Of a stretch of 64,000 bases of DNA, positions 10,704-23,640 are shown piece after piece. The stretch is taken from positions 14,300,293 through 14,364,292 of the forward strand of contig NC_079514.1 of NCBI RefSeq assembly GCF_000801105.2. Direction: 5' to 3'. Made by a program: the position numbers and the translations under genes. How positions within the stretch are numbered: position 1 is the stretch's first letter; every line of letters begins with the position of its first letter. Source of the stretch: Raphanus sativus. Taxonomy: Eukaryota > Streptophyta > Magnoliopsida > Brassicales > Brassicaceae. Below the pieces are notes generated by a model. That model saw only the letters and a list, made by a program, of their open reading frames with translations, was not told the origin of the DNA and did no database searches.

Positions 10704-12409
10704 GGCGTTTAATTGTTCTAGCATTTATTGTGGTCTTTGAAACGCTTCCACTCTATATTTGAGAGGGAATACATTAATGCATTCCATGGAATCTATACTA
10801 TTCATTTCGAATCCTATTTTTTATATATGGTTGCAAATCATACTAAGACTATTTAATTAAGTATTTAATGTGACATATTTGATTATTAACATTAAATCTT
10901 AATAATCAATAAATATAATAATAAAATCAATTTTAGTTATAAATTGAATTATTTTTTAGTTATAACAAAATCTGTTGACAAAAAATCTAACAAAATCTTA
11001 CCATAATTTTTAAAATATCTTTTATAAAATGATAAACTGATTAATTTCGTAATTAGTAATATAATATTATTATAAGTAATATTAATTAAAATTTTATCAT
11101 AAAACTAAAGAAAATAAAAACTATATGCTATTTTAAAAATTTAAAAATTATATTTTATCTAATCTAATAATTTAGATATCTTCTTTTTATCTATTGTTGA
11201 CAAGTCATAGTAAGACTACTAAATTAACTGTTTAGTGTGACATATTTGATTATTAACATTAAATCTGAATAATTAATAATAAATCAGTTTTAACTGTAAA
11301 TTTGAATTTATTTTTAGTCAAAAAAATCTGTTGAAAAAAATATAACGAAATTCTACCAAAAATTAAATATCTTTTACAAAATAATACAGTAGTTAATTTT
11401 GTAATTAATAATACCTAAATTAATAGATTAGATAAAGAATAATTATAAAATTATAACAATATTTTTCTCTTTTCTGAAAAGATGACATTAAGAGCAGGTC
11501 CCTTGGGTATTTCCCAATCCCAATCGATTTTCACGAATATGGATATTTTTTCTGAAGATTATCAAAAGGATTAGGACTAAGGATTAGGACTTTAATTTTT
11601 TTCCTTAGATTCTGTGATATATCTGGAAGAATATAAACAATAAGATTTATACAAACAAAAATGGTAATTAACAGGAAATTCTTCGGATAGCAGAAGCGGA
11701 GAATGTAATATGAGCAGAGACTTAACTTACGGTCCTGAAATCAGCCAATTCTTTTGTCATTTGATTGGCTTTCATTACAGCATTCCAGAATCTATTTTGT
11801 TGACAGTATATGGAGGACACAAGATAAATTCTTAGGACAAAGATAGTTCTGTAGAACAAATGATTCAGATGAAATTTTTTTTCTCAAACTGTCTGTATGA
11901 GTGACACATCAGCATTGACTTCTCAATTAATATATAGAAAATATATATTAATACAAGAATAATAGGAAATGTGACTATTGTCTATCAAAACCATGCTTTT
12001 TATTATTCTTGTATAAATAATCTTTGTTTTACTATTTTGATTCATTTTATAACAAATAATAATAGATGAATTAAATTATGTATATCTTGCATTAGACCTG
12101 GGCATCAAATTATTTACCAAAAACTATTTTGATTGTTTGCTTTTTTAAAGATTGTTTGACAATTTTTGAGAATATTTATGGCATTTCACTAATAATATTG
12201 GTCAAGTAATTTTTAAAGCATCAGACATCAGTACTTCAAAAATACTGCAAATATCGGATTAATTATTGTTCAAATGATCCAATATCCGGGCTTTAGCTAG
12301 GCCCATGGTCCTCGTACCCTTCAAGACCCAACACAATGAAGACAATCCTAGTTTAGCAAAGCATTCTGTGCCAAAAATTCACTGTTGAGAACAAGGAGGA
12401 GGTTGTGAA
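10704..12409. other. Intergenic, AT-rich, with a diverged tandem repeat
   Basis: No gene recognised. An imperfect repeat occupies about 10835-11440. The right end (roughly 12300-12409) includes the 3' UTR of HSP90.5. Confidence 0.6.
10835..11440. repeat. Diverged tandem repeat, period about 365 bp
   Basis: GTGACATATTTGATTATTAA occurs near 10870 and again near 11235. The following ~200 bp also align (AAATCTGTTGA, TTAATTT-GTAATTA), with indels. It looks like two copies of an unidentified AT-rich repeat. Confidence 0.65.
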
Positions 12410-15400
12410 TCAATCTTGCCACGGATCACTCTCTGCTCTAACTTCAGATGGTTCAATTACTTCTGCTTCTCCATCTTTTGTGTCATCTCCTTCATCCACA
12501 CTCGTGCTTCCTTTTTCTGCAACTTCTTCCTCGACTCGTCCCCATCTTCCTCCAACAGCCATAGCCATCATTTCATAAATCTTGTTCCCCAGCTCGGCCG
12601 GACTATCAGGCTGCTCAAGGCAAACAGATTAAAAGTGAGGAAAACAGTCCAAAACACTAATAGAAAACAAGAAAGCCAAAGAACTTCATTATATTCCTTA
12701 CAGTGAATCCACTTGAGATTATAGCAGTGTCAAACAAGAGATCAACCACTCTTGTTGCTTCACTGCTCTCAGGTGCGTTCTTACAAGCAGCCTGCACAAA
12801 TATGCAACAACCCAACAAAAAACATCATTAAGCTTTTCTTTTCAAGATCTTTGTGACAAGAGATTTTAAGAGAGGAGATGGAAAACACTTACATTCAAGT
12901 CTTTAATGATAGGATGGTCTGGATTGATCTCAAGGATTCTCCTACCTCTCATGAACTCCAAGCTTGAAGTGTCTCCAAGAGCTTGTGCCTTCATTAACCT
13001 TTCACCATACACAAAACACATTTAAATTTTTATGATGTTGATCTAAGGTTTAGTAAGTTTTTTCTCTATTCTAGCAGCCTGAGTTCTAACCTTTCCATAT
13101 TAGCAGACCATCCGAATTTGCCTGAGACAAGCACACAAGGAGAAGAGCTCAAACGATTTGAGACTTGGACTTTGGCAACTTTGTCGCCGAGCTGCTGCTT
13201 CATCCAATCACAGAGAAGATTGAACTCTTGTTTAGCTTCCCTATCCTTGACCTCATCTTCATCACCTGCCAAAAAAAGAAAAAATTGCACCAGTCTATTA
13301 AGAAAAAAAGGAAACTACACTCTGATTCCGCAAGAACTGCTAATGACACTTACCAAGTTCCAAATCTTCTTTGCTGATATCAACAAACTTTTTTTCTTTG
13401 TAGGTTTGTAAGTTCTGGATAGCAACTTCATCGATTGGTTCAACCAAGTAGAGAACCTATAAATAAATATTAGATGAAAAGTAAATTAAACAAAATCAAG
13501 GGCCAAGTTGAGAAACTAGTGTTGAATCATGTACCTCAATATCCTTTTGAATCAGTTTCTCCAAGAAAGGAGCTGACTTGGCACTTTTCAGACTGTCGGT
13601 GGCAAGGTAGTAGATAGCCTTTTGGTTCTCTCCCATGTTCTCGATGTACTCATCCAAGCTTGTCAACTCCTCTTCGTTCTTGGAACTGTAGAATCTAAGC
13701 AGCGGTGTAATACGCTTGTGGTTACCAGTGTCTTCAATACAACCCAATTTAAGGAATCTACCAAAGTTCTCCCAGAACTTCTTGTAATCCTGAGACCATT
13801 GATTCGTACCACAACCAAAATGAATATAACTAACGACTTTAAAATGAGCTTAAGAGAAGACACGGTACCTCTTTGTTTTCACTTTCGGAGATTTCTTGTA
13901 TCATGTCGAAAGTCTTCCTAATGAGCCTCTTTCTCATGATTCTTACCTGAAATGTTATTACAAGATGTGTATTAGTATGGAGATTTGAGACACTAACTGT
14001 GGCGGCATCACTTACGATTCTGCTTTCTTGGAGAATTTCACGTGAGACGTTAAGAGGAAGATCGTTTGAATCCACAACACCCTTCACAAAGCTCAAGTAT
14101 CTCGGGAACTGCAAACAGATAATGAAACATGTTAAAAGCAAAAACATGGATAGTAGTTGTGTGTGTTTAGAGAAATTACTACATTATGAAACAAAGGCTC
14201 ACCAGCTCTCCATCAAAGTCATCAGAGATAAACACACGCTTCACGTGGAGACGGATGTTTTTTGTTTTCGGGTTGGTAACGTCCTCGTTGTTAAGAGGAC
14301 CCATCCCAGGGATGTACAGAATGCTCCTGAACTCAACCTCTCCCTTTTCAGAAACAAGAAATTACAAACGATAAGCATCCACTCAAAAGGGAATCATTAA
14401 GGTGATATTTATATATCTATATAATAATGGGATAGTATCGGTACCTCGGTTGTGAAGTGTGTGTGAGCGAGTGGGTCCAAGAACTCATTGAAAGCCTTCT
14501 TGTAAAACTCATTGTACTCCTCCTTTGACACTTCCTTTGAGTTGCGCATCTATATTTTAAAGGCAAAAAACAATAATCAAGTGAGTTGCTAAAACATCAT
14601 AAAGAACCAAGACAAAAACTCACCCATAGCGGTTTTGTTTCATTGGCTAGTTCCCAATCCCAGTACTTCTCAGTTTTAGTAGTCTTCTTCTTCTTGGGCT
14701 CACCCTGGAATCAAACAACGAGGTCATGTCAATTAGCTATAGGAAAGAGAAGGACAGTGTGTTTGGTTTAGGACAACTAAAAATTAAAAAACCACAAAAA
14801 TTTTACCTCTTTCTCTTCTTCTCCTTCCTTAGCTGGTTCCTCCTCTTCAACCTAACAAGAGTTGCCAAAATTCAAAACACAGTTTCCAGTGTTAACACAT
14901 TCTTTGTAACTGCAGTAAGTGACAAGGTTCCTCACCTCAATAGTCCTTGATTTCTCCTGCCATGTGTAAATGGGAAACCCAACGAACTGAGAGTAGTTCT
15001 TCACAAGGTTCTTGATTCTTGCGGACTCCGCAAATTCGTATTTATCATCCTCCTGCACCAACGAGTAACCAGTCACATCCACAATAAGAGATCTCAACGC
15101 ATCAAATGAAAGAACGATTGAATAAAGAAAAGTACCCTTAGGTACAAAGTTATCTGCGTTCCACGGCGTAGAAAGTTTTCAGGGTCTGTTTCTTCTCTGA
15201 TCACATATGAGCTACTATCAGCTACCGACTCCCAAACATATTGCTTGTCAGATTTTGGGCTTTTGGTGGACACAACAACCTGAAAGCAGACACAACTATA
15301 ATAAGTCCACCACTCCTTAAGATATACACTAAGAGAACACAAAAATTATAAATTTCTCACCTTTTCAGCAACTAAGAAAGCAGAGTAAAACCCAACACCA

Positions 15401-16376
15401 AACTGTCCTATCAAACCGTTGTCAGCACCAAGGTCCTTGTTTTCCTGAATAAAGAGAGAGTGATACTAAAACAATGAATCCAAAAAATTGCTGCTAGCAA
15501 CTCATATTCAGAGAGATGAAGGAAAAAAGAAAGAACCTTTAGAGCCTTCAAGAATTTGGAAGTACCACTCTGAGCAATGGTTCCAAGGCAGTCAATAAGT
15601 TCCTCCTTCGTCATTCCAATACCAGTATCACTGCAAATTCACATCAATCTCTTTAAGTAATCATTCTTACATCTTACCTGTTAATACTCAAAACTTTAAA
15701 GAAAGAAAAAGTTCTATCACTACGTAATGGTGATGGTGCCGTTATCAGGATCAGGCTTGATACGAATCTCAAGGTCACCACCACCATCTCCAAGCAAAGC
15801 AGGCTCTGTCACACTCAAGAACCTCAGCTTGTCCAACGCATCACTTGCGTTACTGGAACATACACACAAAACACACATCAAAATCAGATTTTTTTTAACA
15901 ACAAACTCCATTCTGAAAACGAATCTATTTACTACTCACCTAACAAGCTCCCTGAGGAAGACCTCCTTGTGACTGTATAAGCTATGAACAATCAAATCCA
16001 TCAATCTGCTAACCTGCGAACCACCCAGTTTCCAAAGTCTCAAACTTTATTCATTTCCAGAGATACCCACAAGTCAAAAAGACAATCGGAAATTTTTAAC
16101 CTCAGCTTGGTACTCGAACTTCTCACCGGAGCCTTCCTCATCAGTCGTCTCTTTCTCCTCCGCCACGGCGGCGTCGCACTTGACGGCGAAGCGGTTACAT
16201 CTCTTGTCGAGATTCCAGGTGCAGGAAACGCCGGTTCTCAAACCGCCGCCGCCGCGAGGAAGAAACGCGGTTCTGAGATGAGAGAGACGAGGTTGGTTTC
16301 TGGGAGAAGAAACTGGAGCGAATGGAACCGAGGTCAAAGGGCTCGTGTAGAGGCTTCTACTCAAAGCAGGAGCCAT
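12410..16376 (-). CDS. HSP90.5: Chloroplast-targeted HSP90 chaperone
   Basis: Nineteen exons join in frame to 796 residues: 16101-16376, 15940-16013, 15724-15852, 15537-15630, 15361-15444, 15136-15279, 14936-15052, 14807-14851, 14624-14704, 14445-14549, 14203-14343, 14016-14108, 13869-13946, 13535-13789, 13354-13456, 13091-13265, 12893-12998, 12702-12791 and 12410-12610. The first ~60 residues are Ser/Arg-rich and non-conserved, as in a plastid transit peptide. The GHKL ATPase follows with [20 protein letters not shown] and [11 protein letters not shown], then an acidic/Lys-rich linker ([15 protein letters not shown]), middle domain and C-terminal dimerisation domain. It ends ESDPWQD and lacks the cytosolic MEEVD tail. 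Arabidopsis HSP90.5 (CR88) is about 780 residues. The family folds imported plastid proteins and is needed for thylakoid formation. All catalytic motifs are present and no break is seen. Confidence 0.96.
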
Positions 16377-16988
16377 TTTTTTAGATTACAGAGAGAGAGA
16401 GAGAAGGATGATTTTTTGACCTAGAGAAAACCCTTATTTCAAGGTTTAAGGAGAAGAAGGTTGCCAAGAGAGTGTGTGAGAGCATTCATTATCCGTTCGT
16501 TGTTTCACACGCGCTTTCCTCTTGCTCACAAAAAAAATTGAAAAAAAAAATAACTAGCTCAGTCACGGTTGTAGTCACGCGCTTAAGGTGCGAGTATAAG
16601 GTAACTCTAACATGTAGAAAGCCTATTGGGCCACTTATGTATGTAGGATTTTGAGTTGTTGGTTTGGTTTGAAATACGACCACGGAAAGAAACTAGGCCT
16701 GAACAATAGGAGGTGATTAATATTTTATTTTTTTGATCAAAGGAGTTGATAATATTATCTCGAAATATTTTCATAGAAATACTGTGAATGTAGAGTGTGG
16801 TCAGTCTGGACGTGTGGAAAACTACGATGTTAATTCCAACGTAACACACATTTGGGTTACGGAAATTACCGAAATCATTGTTTATACACTCTATTACCTA
16901 TTTTTAACTTATTTAAAAAAACATGTGTAGTTACTTCGATCACCAACTTCTCTCTGTCTTATACTTGTCTTTTATAATTTGTCCCTTA
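16377..16988 (-). promoter_or_regulatory. HSP90.5 5' UTR and upstream region
   Basis: A GA-rich stretch (16388-16405) lies just upstream of the ATG, probably in the leader. A site II-type element (TGGGCC on plus, GGCCCA on the gene strand) is at 16627-16632, typical of plant housekeeping promoters. I see no convincing heat-shock element. The region ends at the Helitron boundary. Confidence 0.45.
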
Positions 16989-17499
16989 TCCCCTATATAT
17001 TAAAGGAGAAGCATTTTTAAGGCTTTCTTTAAACGATTTTTGTCAGAATGCATGAGAAGGCTCGGATCCACGTGTCACTCTGTGAACGATTTGAAAAAAA
17101 ACACAACATTTAATGCTTAACTTTCTTTCCTTTTTTGCTTAAATAACAAAGGAACATACAAATTTTTTTTCATAACTTTGACGTCAAACGACAAGAAACA
17201 ACCACAATAACAACATATAGTTTCAATCCCCATCTCAACAAAAGGATATAGATCGTACTAAACTCACCACCACGAACCAGAAACACTTAGAAGCATTTTC
17301 GGTGAAATTTCTATGTTTCTATGTCATGTCTCTTTGTCTCTCTGAAACACTACTTGAACGTTTTCTCTGCGTACGTAAACGTACGTATCTTGCTTTAATT
17401 TTAGTTGTCAAGGTAACTAAGCGAGGAGGAAGAGACGGTGTAAAGACAAGGAGACGCGAGGATGTAAAGGAACAACCATTGTTCATAGCGAACATAACC

Positions 17500-17823
17500 C
17501 AAAGCGAGACGTGTTCTTCTGAGTTCCCTTATGCATTGCCATACCATCTTGCATTAGAGAATGGAGAGGAGAGGAAGCTTGATTCAACGTTAGCATACGC
17601 TATGCAAGCATTGAAGGTTGCAGCAGAGTCGGTCTTCAAGTATGGTTGCTTCTGGCTCGGGTTTTATCGTGGATGCAGCGCTTAACGAGACAGGGAAGTG
17701 GGAACAAGGGAAGCTGTTACGTCTGAATGCAAAGGTTCGTGTAGCCAAAGGAGAAGTTAAGGATGCTATTGAGACTTACGCACAACTTCTTGCACTCCTT
17801 CGGGTTCAAATCATGAAGCTTTA
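17500..17823 (+). pseudogene. Captured fragment of an NPG1/NPGR-type TPR calmodulin-binding protein
   Basis: Two overlapping frames give pieces matching the NPG family as I recall it: YHLALENGEERKLDSTLAYA in the first frame (about 17539-17625) and DAALNETGKWEQGKLLRLNA plus KDAIETYAQLLALL in the second (about 17670-17810). The stretch between the two TPR helices is missing and the frame changes there, so it is a broken internal fragment. The Arabidopsis family acts in pollen germination. The setting inside Helitron ends suggests capture. Confidence 0.7.
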
Positions 17824-18645
17824 GTTCTGTAAAGAAAAATCCAAAGGGATGTGATGTAGAGGGTTTAGAAGTCTTGAGCTTGGGACGTGGAATGATTTTG
17901 CTCATATATATATAAACTTCTCGCAATGGGATGACGCAGAGACATGAGCAAGATCATGACAATCGTGTTGATGAGTTATATATATAAACCTCGCGCAATT
18001 GCCTCTCTTTCTTCTCCGCATCGTCTCAGTTTCTTCTCAGTTTCTTCTCAGTATCTTCTCTGTTTTTTCACGTAAATATATAGTTTTGCGGTCATTTGAT
18101 GAGTTGCGAGGTTGGTTGGTCGAGGTCTCTCTTAGGTTTTGTTAATGATCAACTATATAAAATGAAGAGATAATGACTTCATACAATCTGTTTTTGTTAT
18201 CAATTCCCACGTTCCTTTGCCTTTTTAATTCATGGAAGAACGGTTTTGTTAATTGATGAATTTGGTCTGTTAGAATAACATAATCTTCAAACACATTTTT
18301 TATTTAATAACATGGACATTATCGTGACGACCGTCTATGTTTGAATAACATAATCTTCAGATGGTATATCAGAACGATATAAAGGAACTCCATGGTATAC
18401 AGATGAAGAAGAAGAAGAAGATCGAGAACAATTGTTTACGTTATGAACTTTGTATATATCTAACCCTTTTATTAATCTTCGACCTTGGTATTTTTGGTAT
18501 TTTTGGCGTTTTGTGTGGGATTTATTTGAGGACCTTTTTATTAATTAAATTTAACAATTTTTTTAAGTAGAGATAACAATATTTATTTTCTTGCTTAACA
18601 AGTTTCAAATATCTACGAAAAGAAGAAAATTTCATAAAAAAATAA

Positions 18646-18874
18646 CTAATATAAGCTCGCTCTTCTTGATCGGAAGATGGCTACCGCTACGGAGATAGCG
18701 AAGAGGATACATGTTAAAGCGAAGATGAGGCATATCACCGGGACGTCGTTGTTGTTGTTGTCTCTCTTTGAGAGGAGTAACAGATGAAGTCTTGATTCGG
18801 GTGGGTTGTGTTGAACCCGCAGACTCTGTTCTTGACCCGACAGTCTCTGCATTTAGCGAAGTACGGGTCTCGAG
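18646..18874 (-). pseudogene. Small single-membrane-span protein, frameshifted; family not recognised
   Basis: From an ATG at 18872-18874 the minus strand reads SRDPYFAKCRDCRVKN with four cysteines in about 25 residues, but stops after a Thr-rich run. A different frame then continues with NNNNDVPVICLIFALTCILF and FRSRRASLY, a hydrophobic segment with a basic end. Together they look like one protein of about 75 residues disrupted by a frameshift in a CAACAAC tract near 18755. It may be another captured gene. I do not know the family. Confidence 0.4.
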
Positions 18875-19399
18875 ACATTGTAGCATTTGTTTTCACAAAC
18901 AATAACAGTTTGACACAAGCGATAACACATTCTATACAAACTATAAGAGTTCTTACTACAATCTCCCATTGTCAAGTATGCTTTACGAGTCATTCTCATG
19001 TAGTAGACGTAAATTTTAAAGCGAATGAAATACTACAATTTTATTACACATGAATTTTAATAATATGGTTAAGATTTTTAAACCGATATCAATGAATTCT
19101 ACCCATCCCGAATTAGACCGGCTAGCATTAACGTTTGGACAATATTTATATTTTATGAGTGATTAGCAAGGTAAATTGATGATACTAAATGTCATATATT
19201 TCACATTTTTTGTTATGGAAATTTATATATCTAAGAGTGATTGGCAAGGTAAAAATATTTTTCATTTAATACGATATTATACCAAGATACCACATTTATT
19301 GAATTAGGTTTAGTAAACCTATATAAGACTCACTCCTCCACATAATTTTATTTATTCACTACACCCAAAACCTTAACAAGTTTATCTCATTCTCCAATA

Positions 19400-19540
19400 A
19401 TGGTTGCGGTAACTTATGTGTCTGATTTGAAACTATTCAAGTCAATGTGGAAGATTATGGTTAAGATCCTTTATTTGTGGAAGCAATATTCTGCTGGTAG
19501 TGGTCTAACTATTGAAATGGTTTTTATCGACTCCAATGTA
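19400..19540 (+). pseudogene. RPA1-like OB-fold (Helitron-associated) first-exon fragment
   Basis: The frame from the ATG at 19400 reads VSDLKLFKSMWKIMVKIL, then LWKQYS and TIEMVFIDSN. This resembles the first OB-fold of replication-protein-A-like ORFs common in Brassicaceae Helitrons. A GTAGGC splice-donor-like site follows the DSN motif at about 19540, the usual intron position. A TATA-like TATATAAGAC lies upstream near 19320. I see no downstream exon, so this is a remnant. Confidence 0.6.
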
Positions 19541-20433
19541 GGCATCTTTACTCTTCACCTGAATACATTTTATAAATTTCGTTTTCTTTATTTAAACATG
19601 TCTAAGTTTCGAGTTTTTTTTTTATTTCGTAGGTTGTGAAGATGTTTTACGCAGACCAAATTGAAAAATAAATGTTAAAACATAATGCTTGATTGTTAAA
19701 ATTCATTGGCCTTATGTTTAATAAGTTGTAAGAATTAAACTCAGCAGGTTCAATGTGTAGATATATTAATGTTATTGTTTATGTATATATTTTTATACAA
19801 CGATTTATGTATATAATTTAATTGTCATTATTTAAAAAAATATTTTGTAATTGCTAAGTATATTTTATATTTAATTAATTTTAACTTTCATTTGTTATAT
19901 GAACAAACATTTCTTTCAATATTAGTTAACGCTATATGTATATAGCGATGAAACACTTTTAAAAAAATTTACATACACACAAATATGCACATTAAAGTTA
20001 GTACTTATATAACAAAATGTGAGGTGAAGATTCTAAATCAGGCGTAATATAGAATATTATTATTTTAAAATCTTCATTTCACCATTAACCAAATTGTAAT
20101 GAAATGAATTGTTTTATAGGCATCTTAGTTTTCTTCAACAGTTATATACATTTGATTTTATTATGATTTTTTCATAATTTATAATATGAAACGATTGGTT
20201 TATATTAGAATTGTCTAAAATTCAAAGAACATGAAATCAAACAAATACAAATAGTCTTTAGTTTATCACTAAAACCCGAAAAATCTCAACCATTTTAACC
20301 GAATAAAAAAAAATAAATATGAATTTAGAATGTATCTATATCATAGGATCTTAAAACCCGAAAACAACCCAAAACTAAACTGATATCCAAAATAAATATA
20401 CCTAACGTCTTAATATCTTAAAAATAATCTCAT

Positions 20434-20450
20434 CCCGTGCAAGGCACGGG
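20434..20450 (+). other. Helitron-type 3' hairpin, internal, terminus decayed
   Basis: CCCGTGC-AAG-GCACGGG is a perfect 7-bp stem. TTATCAGAGA follows where an intact Helitron would have CTAG plus T about 10 nt on. Probably the end of an older Helitron that carries the NPG and RPA-like fragments. Confidence 0.5.
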
Positions 20451-20957
20451 TTATCAGAGATTCTCGGATGAATATACGTTCACATTAAACTAGACACTCA
20501 TTTCTTAAAAAAATGTTACCATCGGTTGCTTACATAATTGGTTTGATTTGCACAGCTCTAACTCTAACTACATAATGCATCATCAATTGTCTTAAACAAA
20601 AAGTAAATATAATTTTGAAATCTACATATAGAAAGACATATATGAATAATACTAATGGGTTTCATTCCATTCTTGGCAGTAAGTTGTATATATTTTTCCT
20701 TATAGAGAGAGTTTGTGAATATATTTATTTTTCTCGAAAGAATTTTTATAAAAATAAAAAATATATATAGAAGAAACAGGAAATAAATAAATAGTTCAGA
20801 ATTTCAAGTGTGAACTCTTTTCTTTAAACTAAGAGATAACGCACAAACAAGGCAACAAGCCTTTCTTCTTTCTTCAACAATAAAAACATGGCTTACACCA
20901 CCAGACCAGACCCTGCAAAAAAAGAGAGAAGAAAACGTGACCTTCTCATCCATGTAG

Positions 20958-21451
20958 AGAGAGAGAGAGAGAGAGATTTAGTGTTTAGGGTATACCCAAA
21001 GGTTTACAGTTTAGTGTTTAGGATTTATCCAAGGGTTTAGGGTATATCCAAGAATTTAGGGTTTAGTGTTTGGATTTTTACCCAAGGGTTTAAGCTTTGT
21101 CGAAAGGTTTAGGGTATAGTGTTTAGTGTTTATGATTTATTTTTTTCTGACGGTTTTAAAATTGTTAAAAAAAAATCATCTTTTGGCAGCTACTAATATT
21201 TTTCATTTATTTTAAGAACTTCACAAATTATTATTATTTTATTTATTATATTTAAAAAAAATTTGTACATTAATTTGCAAACTATGATTAGTTGGTAATT
21301 CACCCAAGAAAAATTCATAATAAAATATTAAACTAGAAAATATTCCCATATAAATCAAAATTGTGGTAGCTAAAAGATAATCAATGAATTAAAAGAATGT
21401 TTACATTTTTATATTTAGAAAAAAAGGTTTAGGATGAAGGGGATACCAAGA

Positions 21452-21485
<34 letters not shown>

Positions 21486-21951
21486 TTTGGGGTTTAGAGT
21501 ATACCCAAGGGTTTACAGTTTAGTGTGTAAGATTTACCCAAGGATTTAGGGTATATCCAAGAATTTAGGGTTTAGTGTTTGGATTTTTACCCAAAGGTTT
21601 AAGTTTTATCCAAGGGTTTAGGGTATAATGTTTAGTGTTTATGATTTACTCTTTTGTGACTGTTTTTAAATTGTTAAAAAAATTTCATCTTTTGGCAGCT
21701 ACTAATATTTTTCATTTATTTTAAAAACTTAACATAAATTATTATTATTTTATTTATTATATTTTAAATAATTGTACATTAATTGGCAAACTATGATTAG
21801 TTGGTAATTCACCCAAAAATCATGATAAAATATTAAACTAGGAACATTCCCATATAGATCAAAATTGTGTTAGTTAAAAGATAATCGATGAATTAAAAGA
21901 ATGTTACATTTTATATTTTTCAAAAAAAAAAGGTTTACGATGAGGGAGATA

Positions 21952-22031
<80 letters not shown>

Positions 22032-22449
22032 TTTGTTTAGGGTATATCCAAGAATTTAGGGTTTAGTGTTTGGATTTTTACCCATGGGTTTAAACTTTGT
22101 CCATGGGTTTAGGGTATAGTGTTTAGTGTTTATGATTTAATTTTTTGTGATGGTTTTTACATTGTTAAAAAAATTTCATCTTTTGCAGCTAATAATATTT
22201 TCTTTTATTTTAAAAACTTAACACAAATTATTATTATTTTATTTATTATATTTAAAAAAAAATTGTACATTAATTGGCAAACTATGATTAGTTGGTAATT
22301 CACCCAAGAAAAATTCATGATAAAATATTAAACTAGGAATCAATTCCATATAAATAAAAATTGTGGTAGTTAAAAGATAATCGATGAATTAAAAGAATGT
22401 TTACATTTTTATATTTTTCAAAAAAAAAGGTTTACGATGAAGAGGAGAT

Positions 22450-22533
<84 letters not shown>

Positions 22534-22954
22534 GAGAGAGAGAGAGTGTTTATGGGTATATCCAAGAATTAGGGTTTAGTGTTTGGATTTTTACCCATGG
22601 GTTTAAACTTTGTCCATGGGTTTAGGGTATAGTGTTTAGTGTTTATGATTTAATTTTTTGTGATGGTTTTTACATTGTTAAAAAATTCATCTTTTTGCAG
22701 CTAATAATATTTTTCTTTTATTTAAAAACTTAACACAAATTATATTATTTTATTTATTATATTTAAAAAAAATTGTACATTAATTGGCAAACTATGATTA
22801 GTTGGTAATTCACCACCAAGAAAAATTCATGATAAATATTAAACTAGGAATCATTTCAATATAAATAAAAATTGTGGTAGTTAAAAGATAATCGATGAAT
22901 TAAAAGAATGTTTACATTTTTATATTTTTCAAAAAAAAAAGGTTTACGATGAAG

Positions 22955-23041
<87 letters not shown>

Positions 23042-23058
23042 ATAGAGAGAGAGCCATA
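20958..23058. repeat. ~500-bp tandem repeat array with (GA)n and TTTAGGG-like motifs
   Basis: Four full units and one partial unit. The landmark GTTTAGTGTTTGGATTTTTA recurs at 21061, 21570, 22061 and 22574. Each unit has an expanding GA tract (20958, 21451, 21956, 22454 and 22957 onward; the last three about 70-100 bp), then degenerate TTTAGGG/TTTAGTG telomere-like motifs, then a conserved AT-rich part. The fifth unit has the GA tract but lacks the TTTAGGG block. Long Arg-Glu or Ser-Leu frames here are artefacts of the GA tracts. Confidence 0.9.
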
Positions 23059-23497
23059 GAGAGATAAACAAAATGAGTTCGAGAGTAAGATGCAAAGAAA
23101 GAAATATAGAACAAGTTTGATTACACAAAAATTTACATACATAATAATTTGATTATATATTAATAATATTTATACATAAAACCTATGCAAAGAGTGTGAT
23201 TACACAAATATTTACGTACATATAATTTGATTAGATATTAATAATATTTATCTTACTCGAATTAGATATTATACACAAAATCAGTTCTTCTTACATGGTT
23301 CAAAGAATACAGCCAAGTTCTGTGGAATCCTTACATGTTTGAAGTCAATGACCTACGAGGAAGGTATGTTATTATACAAAAATCATGCATATGAAAATCA
23401 AATTGTATAATAATAATTATATCTTTATATGCAAGTTCTTGCAAATGAATCAGAGTAAGATAAATCACACCGGTGATATGTATAAACTATTGAGACT

Positions 23498-23640
23498 ATG
23501 GAAAAAGAGGTTTATGGACAAGCTTTTCAAACCTCAACAGTTAAGGATTTGTATAGACATCGAGCCATTCTCACTCCCACAAATGATGAAGTGGATAAAA
23601 TAAATGATTACATGCTTTCGCAGTTGCCAGGTAACATGTA
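23498..23640 (+). pseudogene. Helitron PIF1-type helicase fragment
   Basis: The frame starting at 23498 reads YGQAFQTSTVKDLY, then RAILTPTNDEVDKINDYMLS, a strongly conserved segment of the Helitron Rep/helicase C-terminal half. It lies about 230 bp upstream of the CTAG terminus at 23866-23869, in the orientation expected. The rest of the gene is gone, so mobilisation would need another element. Confidence 0.8.

Noticed and set aside
13999..14400. Plus-strand frames across HSP90.5
   Set aside because: Antisense to exons and introns of HSP90.5; no independent homology.
20958..23058. Regularly spaced repeats resembling a CRISPR array
   Set aside because: Units are ~500 bp tandem copies in a plant genome; no short repeats with unique spacers.
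22397..23142. Long Arg-Glu and Ser-Leu repeat frames
   Set aside because: They are direct translations of GA microsatellites on either strand, with no conserved flanks.
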